Source: Spisula solida (taxonomy: Eukaryota > Mollusca > Bivalvia > Venerida > Mactridae). Taken from it: DNA of 64,000 nucleotides. Under the pieces are notes generated by a model. That model was not told the DNA's origin. It saw nothing but the letters and a program-made list of their open reading frames with translations, and ran no database searches. The stretch's first letter is position 1. Each line of letters starts with the position of its first letter. This document shows positions 57,040-64,000 of the stretch, in pieces. The DNA lies in NCBI GenBank assembly GCA_947247005.1, contig OX365944.1, forward strand, positions 21,489,501-21,553,500, in the 5' to 3' direction. The translations under genes were made by a program, and so were the position numbers.

Positions 57040-58317
57040 TTCACGGAATTACTAATCTGCGAATAAAGCAAAAATTAATCCCTCGCAAAAAAATTATGTT
57101 TTACAGTATTAAAAAATTTACTAAAATGAAGATTGTTGAGTAGTTTCCGGATGAACACTCTCCGGATGTCTTTTAAAACATCTAAAACACACCGACACAG
57201 CGCGTGGATTAACAACATTGATTTTATTAATTTTGCATCAAAATTAAAGTAGCTAGACTACGACAGACTAAGTAATATTGCATTACCTCGCGTGTCTGTA
57301 TTATACATAGCTGATGCTAACACAGTGATGGATATCGGTGATGTTGTTTGTAAGATCGATACGCTATCTGACGGTATAATAAATGTTATACTAACTATAA
57401 CAAATCATAAAATAAATGAGTGTGAATTCTTTAAACTATTACCACGTTACTACATGTACATGTAGCCACATCTCTGTCATTTCACGGTTAAAGCACATGT
57501 ACCCGGTATGAGTTGACATAAATTAAAAGTGTAGCGAATTCCACCTACTCACAGTCAACATAGAATTAAGAATAATTATTATTGTGTGTAAAAGACGTTA
57601 TTTCTGGTTACACCGTTAAAGAAAGACACTACTGGTTGTGTGATACATTTCATATACAATTGTTGCCAATATTCCTTTCAACGTCGCAAGAATACTTGAA
57701 AAGATTGATGTGGTCAGAAAAAAAGGAATATTAATATTGTGTATGGAGTGTATAGAAACATATGGTACCTACCTTATATTGGGTCTATCACAATACAAAC
57801 AATACCAATTAAATCCAGTTATATGCCATATTTGCCTTTATTATTCATGAAAAAAGAACATAATAGTGATCTCACTATATCGCCGTATGCTACAGAGATT
57901 AATCGATATGTTGAAAGTTGAATCAAGCACAACTCGCGTAGTTTCCGATGTTCACCGAGTGATATCGATTATTGTCTAGCCTTTAATCATTTCTGGTTCA
58001 AATGCTGACATCCTTCATTATAGCTGCTGGATGTCCCGTTAGATTTTCTTATTATACGGAGTGATCTTTCGTTTACTTAGAAATAAATAACCCATTATTA
58101 TACCAAATATGGGAAGTGTATGCAGATAAAGACGTAGGCAATTAATTCGTCAGTAATTGGTCAACTTATCTTATTTACTTCCATATTGGAATGATGTTGA
58201 ATGATAAATAGCTTCACGGTCAACAAACTCTTCAAATGTATACAATCGTGAAATTATTACAGACTTGATTAGCATCATTCGTCCTCAATAATTTGACAAT
58301 GAAGTCACAAAGTCACA
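57040..58317. other. Stretch without a supported gene
   Basis: AT-rich. A minus-strand open frame near 57290-57385 ends at CGCGAG|GTAATG but has a weak acceptor and no family resemblance, so it is not called. Confidence 0.4.
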
Positions 58318-58500
58318 GCAAGGAACCTAGTCACTGTATCGCTTATTGGGAGACTATACAATCCAACTTGTATGACTTATTGCGAGCAAAAGTATATGTG
58401 ATTTCCGGTCATTGTCTGACTTATTGGGAGACTAAACGCTTTGGCGTGAATGACTTTTTGCGATAACCGGAAGTTGAATCGTTCGTACATTGTGGAAATT
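58318..58500 (+). repeat. Dispersed repeat also present in both duplication copies
   Basis: CACTGTAT, GACTTATTG, ATACAATCCAAC, GTATGACTTATTGCGAGCAA, GATTTCCGGTCA and GATAACCGGAAGTTGA match 3490-3680 and 20640-20830. Confidence 0.65.
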
Positions 58501-58586
58501 GTTTAGTTAAATTATTATCAACATTAGGAACTCGTTCCTGTCTATGAATATCAGTGTTTTTGCACGCATGTTTGCAAATCCATTTG

Positions 58587-59101
58587 CAGGGGCGTAACTT
58601 CCTGTAGGCTGAATAGGCCCCGGCCTACACTTTTCCACAGAAAGTCGAAAAAATAAAAATGCCAAAAATGCAATAAAAATCAATGGGGGTATGGGGTATA
58701 GGAGTGTCAAACTCGGTTGGCTCACCTGGACTGTTATTGATATTAAGTCTGAAAACAGCCCAGAGAACACATACGACAAAACATAATTTCAAAAAATTCT
58801 GGGGAGCACGTCCCCGGACCCCCTACAATAAGGAATTATATGTTTATATGGAATCTAGACAATACTATACATAGAGTCCTGCTTGTGTGATTTTTCATTC
58901 ATGTTAATGATTTAGATATTTTGATGAATTATTTTTACCCTATCACAATTGAGTCGTAGTTATTTTTGTTTTTAGACTGAAAACATAGCTAAGAATGCAC
59001 CTGCGACGATATAGAAATTAAAAATTTTCCTTGGGAGCATGCCCCTGAACCCCCTAAAATAATATGGCCTACACATTGATTTCGACTAAGCTACGCCCCT
59101 G
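58587..59101. mobile_element. hAT-like non-autonomous element
   Basis: Starts CAGGGGCGTAACTT and ends AAGCTACGCCCCTG, a terminus typical of hAT elements. ATTTG lies outside both ends (58582-58586, 59102-59106); hAT duplications are normally 8 bp, so only part is visible. Two internal related segments (GGGAGCACGTCCCCGGACCC and GGGAGCATGCCCCTGAACCC) suggest internal duplication. No transposase. Confidence 0.75.
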
Positions 59102-59336
59102 ATTTGAGATGTTATCCTATCCACAAATTGTAAACGAAATTCGTTTTGATTAAGCGGGATATAAATCAAGAAATTGTGTTTACTCTACATGGCTGGGATA
59201 TTTTATTTTTTATGGATGGGGGGCAGACTCATGGAAATTAGACAATTTGTCTTTTTTTGGGTCTAATCCCCTACCCTAGAACTAAATATTTTGTCTAAAT
59301 CCCCACAGTAGGAGAAGCGTGGTTTAACAAACCATT

Positions 59337-59462
59337 GGCACACGGTGTCGTCGATTTTCAAAACTTAATACTAGTATGAAAAAAAATCCGAGTATCTTCT
59401 TAAATATCGGATTTTTTTCCCTACTAGTATAAGGTTTTTAAAATCGAAGACACCGTGTACCT
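59337..59462. other. Hairpin of about 126 bp
   Basis: CACGGTGTCGTCGATTTTCA, AAACTTAATACTAGTA and AAAAAATCCGA pair with the inverse TCGGATTTTTT, TACTAGTATAAGGTTTT, AAAATCGAAGACACCGTG. The stem is about 50 bp with few mismatches. It could be a solitary foldback element. Confidence 0.78.
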
Positions 59463-59746
59463 GTGTAACAAACGACCCGCAGTCTAAATTCAATATTCCC
59501 CAAAACCGGGATATGAAATCTGGTCAAAGTCTATTGTTTATAAACGAATTTAGAGTTTCATCACTAGGAAACGGGACCAACTAGAGTGGTTTAGTAACAA
59601 ATAAAATTTAAGATTGGCTATTTAAACGATCGGTTGTTTAATAAGGGGTACCGTTTTTGTTTCCTCGATAGCGTATATAGTTAATGAGCGTCCGCTTCGG
59701 CTTTGGGAAGGCCCGGAATCGATCCCTAAGCAAAATGGTCTTTATT

Positions 59747-60089
59747 GGGGAGCGGTGGCCTAGAGGTAGGGCGCGCGCTTCGGTATCGAGGGGTCCTGAC
59801 TTCAACCCCCGTCTGGACCACTGTTTACTGTCTCTAAGCAAGATTAACCCACATGCTCCACTCGACCATGGTGTGAATATTGGTACCTGTGAGAGCTGTG
59901 TCTGAACATGTTCGATAGTCCTGGGCGCCGCAGATCGATATTGGCTGCACACCCCCAGGAGAGAAATGGTCTCCCACAGGGATACTCGAACGCATGTTTC
60001 AGTAGGGAACCCAATGACCAGGGGAAGTTAAAATGTCATAGGGTGGCTGAACGGCTGAAAGTCTCCCTCGAAATTTGGTAACTTAACTT
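59747..60089 (+). mobile_element. tRNA-derived SINE, family B, copy 1
   Basis: tRNA-like head AGCGGTGGCCTAGAGGTAGG, GCGC...TTCGGTATCGAGGGG...GACTTCAACCCCCG, then body ACTCGACCATGGTGTGAATA, TTGGTACCTGTGAGAGC, GTGTCTGA(A/G)CATGTTCGAT, and tail ATGTCATAGGGTGG, CTCGAA, GGTAACTTAACTT. Shares head, body and tail order with 62760-63078. Confidence 0.78.
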
Positions 60090-60403
60090 TTCTTCTTTTC
60101 TTAACCTATTAACAGGTGGTCCTTCTCAACAGGTTAAATATTCTATATTCTAACGATTGCCTAGACTAATTTAAGATCAATCATGACTATTGAAAACGAA
60201 TTTCTGTAATAGTAGTACATTGTACTACTCTTAGATAACAGATTTGGCTTTAATATTATTAGTATAATTATTTATTTCTGTGAAATTTATCCGTTTTATG
60301 AACACATGTAGAAAAAGTCTTCAAGTCTTTACGTAGTTCATCTTTGATTACAGCTATAAATTTTCAAAATAGTATAAATATAGTATGTAAACATGATTTA
60401 GCC

Positions 60404-60572
60404 CTTGGGGGAACGTGTTGTATTTTTGGTTTATTATTTCCGCTTAACCTTGAAACACACACAAAACTATACAACGCAGTTATACACATTGTTTCAAACA
60501 TGTCTTTCTATTAAACTATTTTAGGTTGTTTTTGTTGAGATCATGATATCATCTTCCGCTCATTTCTCGTCC
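60404..60572 (+). repeat. Dispersed repeat, copy 1 (pairs with 63777-63970)
   Basis: TTGGGGGAACGTGTTGTA, TTTTGGTTTATTATTTCCGC, GCAGTTATACACATTGTTTC, CATCTTCCGCTCATTTCTCG match 63777-63970 (TTTGGGGGAAATATTGTAAT, CGCAGTTATAAACAATGTTT, CAACTTCCGCTCATTTTAGG). Confidence 0.65.
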
Positions 60573-60811
60573 AATTCCTCACTAAAAGGAGTGTCATGTT
60601 CAGCACTGTTGACATGTTGGTTTGACTGAGTAATGGAGGCTCTTTCAGTTCTTATTTCTTCGATTTTGTAAATGAATAAAACCTGTCCAAGCATCTTAGC
60701 ATGTTTACCAGATGGAAAATCCACTTCATTTGCTTCACCCACCATATGTTTAGTTAACAGGTTTTTCTGACCGCGACCACATGACTCTACCTTCTCCGTG
60801 TAATAGCTCAC
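60560..60811 (-). CDS. Unassigned coding-like fragment, possible last exon (weak)
   Basis: A minus-strand frame of 83 codons ends in a TGA stop. It reads SYYTEKVESCGRGQKNLL, TKHMVGEANEVDFPSGKHAK, MLGQVLFIYKIEEIRTERAS, and an acidic tail ending FSEELDEK. A stop lies just upstream in frame, with a possible acceptor (tgatcaaaag) between, so it would be a terminal exon or a broken remnant. Composition looks protein-like, with charged and hydrophobic alternation. I do not recognise the family. Its last codons overlap a dispersed repeat (60404-60572), which counts against it. It lies upstream of the BPI-like locus on the same strand. Confidence 0.3.
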   Translation of the reverse strand: MSYYTEKVESCGRGQKNLLTKHMVGEANEVDFPSGKHAKMLGQVLFIYKIEEIRTERASITQSNQHVNSAEHDTPFSEELDEK

Positions 60812-60829
60812 TTTTGATCATAATCTGTT

Positions 60830-61500
60830 GACTGCCAAAACGTTCAGTCCTATAAACGTGGGGTGACCAATATATTCGAGAACTTTTCATCTAGCAATTT
60901 TGTTTTGTCAGCAAGGCTCAAAAGCAAAATAGTATAATTCATAGTAAGATATCCCCGACTATTATTCATATTAGAGGCGCGTGATGCTGGACGTCACAAG
61001 GCGCTATTCCAATTGTCACCGTTTTAGCAGCACATAGCCCCTTTCTGGACTCATATCCGGTCCCATGTATGGGATTGATTTATTTTTAATACAGAAATAA
61101 GTCAGAAATAGCCAACTCTGCCATGTAAGATGTAATAGAAAAACTGTCGATGCGTTATTGAACATAAAACGCTGAAAAGGGTGGTTGGATTTAGACTGTA
61201 GTATCATCTCGATGAAGAAGGAAGCACGACCTAGAAAGTTTAGGGTTCACTTTCTAAACAACTTCTTTAACTGGAATGAAAGATGTTTTGCTCTGAGTAT
61301 ATGCTGATTGCAGATTGCGCCAGTAGCATATGATTCTGAACTATGCCTCTTCTTTGTCAGAAATTCAGAAGGAGTGTCACTATCATAGGGCCTATGTAAC
61401 GCAGTCTTAATTCTTAGGGTTTAAATCTTAGGTGCTTTGAGAATACAGGCCATACAGGGGTTTATTTGCAACATTAATAAAGACATGGACCTTGTAATAA
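60830..61500. other. Stretch without recognised features
   Basis: No gene or array seen. The 63-residue minus ORF at 61016-61207 has no motif. Confidence 0.4.
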
Positions 61501-61505
61501 CACCT

Positions 61506-61755
61506 GGCCCCAATCTCCCTAAGCATCTCAATCTGAGCAAAATTTCATCTCAAATATTGGCATTGATATTAATTTCCATGCGAGGCAGGACTCAAAATTA
61601 GCATCACTAAGCAGGAATGTTATTCTGTGTTTATACTGAACAGTAAATCCAAGAGCTGAAGCTTCAGATTTATCTCTAATTCCGACTCTGATTTTAGCAA
61701 AATCTCAATTTGAGTTGAGATTTCTACTTGAGATGCTTCAAGAGATCGGGGCCTG
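61506..61755. mobile_element. Palindromic TIR element (CCCCAATCTCCC family), copy 2
   Basis: GGCCCCAATCTCCCTAAGCA plus TCTCAA, inverse partner TTGAGATGCTTCAAGAGATC plus GGGGCC. About 250 bp, same internal word pattern as 44824-45082. Confidence 0.75.
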
Positions 61756-61920
61756 TTTTCTGGATTTCAATGTGTTTACGTTATCACGAGGAGTATATAG
61801 CACAGAGAATTTGACATGATCCTGACCTTTATGCATGAATGTGTTACAAGGTAATTGCGTTGGATATATAAATTTCCGCGAGCAAATCGTGCAATATCGG
61901 TTCTTTAGGTTTGTTTTGGT

Positions 61921-62060
61921 ATTACACCTCGAGCGTCTTTGTAATACTCTCCGCTTATGAAAACATACAGTTGGGGTTTTAATATAGACAATATATCAGC
62001 TGTGAAATTATGCCAATTTAAAGGTCGAGAGTCGTGTCAAATTATCTGGACTATATTTTG
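61921..62060 (+). repeat. Old dispersed repeat related to 29240-29390
   Basis: ACACCTCGAGCGTCTTTGTA, CTTATGAAAACATACA, ATATCAGCTGTGAAATTATG, AAAGGTCGAG, GTGTCAAATTATCTGGACTA recur near 29255-29395. Confidence 0.55.
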
Positions 62061-62369
62061 TAGTCACCTGTTTCATTTCCTTTTGGGTACAACATATGTA
62101 CATTTATGAACATGGACATCTAATGATGTCTATTGAGTAAAATTATTTTAAGTACATTTTTATTTGTAGTTTGTCTTGTACCATAAAGAGAACATTTTTT
62201 CTGTATCCTTCGAGATGAATATGATTAAACTATCAGTTTTAATATCCAGATACTTTTTGTTTATTTTTCTATTTACCACATCTGAATTCAACCAGATTTA
62301 GTAGTCTAAGAATATTTAAAAAGCTACGTTGACAGGGATGTGAGTTTTGTTGTAACTAGGTCATTTAGT

Positions 62370-62730
62370 GTAGGCATTCCGCCTTTTGTTTGCTGAAACT
62401 TTTCTATTCAGCTTTTTAACAGTCGGGATAAGGGCTGATTAATTTTCTTGGTTGGCAGTGTGATGGGCACGATTCCAAACAGCAAAAAAAATAGGCATTA
62501 TAGTCGTTTTGCTGTGGAAACTGGGTCATTCAGCTAGTAATTACGTTATATAATTTTCGACAGCTTGGACTTGGGCGGATCTTTGCTTGTTTAGTTGGGC
62601 ATTGTGCCTTGTATGTGTTTTATGTTCCTGTGCTCGGATGGTTCAGTTAGGCATTGTGCTTTGTGTGTTTTTAAAATTTTCTGTGCTCGGCTGTTTAAGT
62701 TGAGTGATGCCTTCCCTGTCTGACTTAATA
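62370..62730 (+). repeat. Dispersed repeat related to 38040-38600
   Basis: TTTCTATTCAGCTTTTTAAC, GAAACTGGGTCATTCAGC, CGACAGCTTGGACTTGGGCG, TGTGCTCGGCTGTTTAAGTT and GATGCCTTCCCTGTCTGACT are the inverted counterparts of words in 38040-38600, including the unit of its 30-bp array. Confidence 0.6.
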
Positions 62731-62759
62731 TAATCTTTTTGTACCCTTGCCAAATGTAA

Positions 62760-63078
62760 GTGATGGCTTAGAGGTAGGACTCCTGCATTGGGATCGAGAA
62801 GGTCAGGGTTAGATCCCCGTCTGTATGACTGCTATATTTCTCTTCGTAAGAATAACCAACAATGCTTTACTCGACAGAGGTGTGAATTGGTACCTGCGAG
62901 GGCAGTGTCTGAGCATGTTCGATCTTCCTGGTCGCCGTATCTGGATGTTGTCTGCGCACCAAATAGCCTCCCCATGGTTTCCTTAGGTAGACCAATGACC
63001 AGGGCGAGTTAGATGTCAAAGGGTGGATAGACGACTGACTTACTGAAAAGGACCTCGAACACTGGCAACTTAACTTTA
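62760..63078 (+). mobile_element. tRNA-derived SINE, family B, copy 2
   Basis: Head GTGATGGCTTAGAGGTAGGA, GGTTAGATCCCCGT; body ACTCGACAGAGGTGTGAATT, GGTACCTGCGAGGGCAGTGT, CTGAGCATGTTCGATC; tail ATGTCAAAGGGTGGATAGAC, CTCGAACACTGGCAACTTAA. ORFs across it (plus 62788, minus 62867) are not genes. Confidence 0.78.
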
Positions 63079-63384
63079 TGTGTAGATTTTCCCATGTCCG
63101 TTTGTCCATCCCACATTGTCTAAGGTCCTATTCCTCTGTCGGTAGGAGGTTTTACATTGAATCTCAAGATTTGATTTATGACTAGCAAGTACGAGAAAGT
63201 CGAGTGCCAACCAACCTTAGGCGGTGCTCTTGTTCACTGGCTGGACCATCATGAAGGTTGATTATTTATTTGTAATCTATTTGCGTTTGAACATGGGTAT
63301 TGTGGGATATCACATGACTAAAATGGTACGTAACAGTGCCTAGAACATCGCAAAACATACATACTTGGATTTTGTTTGGATTAT

Positions 63385-63512
63385 TGCCGAGCATAGTCTT
63401 TATTTGCCAGTGAGCTTTCAGCTGAAATATGACAGGAATATGAGTGCCTCCACTCATATTTAAACCCAGGTCGCCGGATAAGACGGCAAGCGCGCTTACC
63501 ATTGAGTACTCC
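63385..63512 (-). mobile_element. tRNA-derived SINE, family A, copy 3
   Basis: On the minus strand: GTAAGCGCGCTTGCCGTCTT, CGACCTGGGTTTAAATATGA, GTGGAGGCACTCATATTCCT, GTCATATTTCAGCTGAAAGC, ATGCTCGGCA. A degenerate relative of 31238-31366. Confidence 0.72.
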
Positions 63513-63776
63513 CTAATGAGTTTTACTTTTTATATACTTCAGTCTTTGTAAAAACTCATGTTTGCATATTGGCTCAAACATTAGGTCATCCGATCAGATC
63601 AAAGATACGATACGTTCATATAAACACATTTACCGGTCACCGACTGCACTTCCCATCCGTTTCTTTATGAAATTTAACTCACTACATTCAGGTTATGATT
63701 CAGTTTGTTTATATATGTTGTTTAATTTACATCGATTGGTTTGGCCACTCGATCGAATTTCACATGTATTAGCCTT

Positions 63777-63970
63777 TGGGGGAAATATTGTAATTTTGGT
63801 TTATCATTTCCGCTTTAAATTGAAATCGCGCTAAAAGCTGGTGAATATAACGCAGTACACAGCGCAGTTATAAACAATGTTTCAAACATTTGTTTCTGTT
63901 TTGGGAATTTACTTTGTTTTTTGTGAGACCATTGCCTCAACTTCCGCTCATTTTAGGTCCAATTCTATCG
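63777..63970 (+). repeat. Dispersed repeat, copy 2 (pairs with 60404-60572)
   Basis: Same order of words as 60404-60572, with an extra AAAAGCTGGTGAATATAACG in the middle. Confidence 0.65.
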
Positions 63971-64000
63971 ATTTACAAAATCTGTTTGATTTTACCAAGA

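Noticed and set aside
57285..57410. Minus-strand frame ending CACGCGAG|GTAATG as an upstream BPI exon
   Set aside because: Weak acceptor, wrong exit phase for joining to 55063, and no resemblance to the family's N-terminus.

Overview
The window is AT-rich, intron- and repeat-dominated eukaryotic DNA. Several dispersed repeats look like those common in marine bivalve molluscs: the GGGGACT/GACGGACGG repeat, the TGACCTTTGACCT repeat, and tRNA-headed SINEs. The bivalve assignment is inference from repeat style. No open reading frame of gene length exists. The longest ones come from a 60-bp satellite whose unit length is a multiple of three, so they are not evidence of genes.

The main protein-coding signal is split into small exons on the minus strand. 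Five exons (54957-55063, 53571-53684, 36861-36937, 34246-34430, 33670-33733) have good AG/GT borders and join in a consistent frame for 182 codons. The product resembles the N-terminal lobe of the BPI/LBP/CETP lipid-binding family, which is innate-immune or lipid-transfer related. The signal-peptide end lies upstream and the C-terminal lobe downstream; neither was found here. The introns are unusual: one of 16.6 kb is packed with transposon remnants, one holds a 108-bp satellite, and the next holds a 47-bp satellite that may be tRNA-derived. A glutamine run sits inside the fourth exon.

Layout: 1-5945 and 17228-22790 are two direct copies of a segmental duplication, each with its own later insertions and each followed by an array of the same 60-bp satellite (6005-7740 and 23886-25335). 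Between them lie several terminal-inverted-repeat (TIR) elements, including a 2.46-kb element built on a GACTTGT heptamer and a 1.02-kb Tc1/mariner-like element nested in another repeat. 25.3-33.6 kb is mostly unassigned sequence, a SINE, and the 47-bp satellite. 33.6-55.1 kb is the BPI-like locus. 55-64 kb holds foldback elements, a hAT-like element, two SINE families and one unassigned coding-like fragment.

I could not run alignments. Homology calls are by eye, and all element borders are approximate except where a TA duplication is visible.
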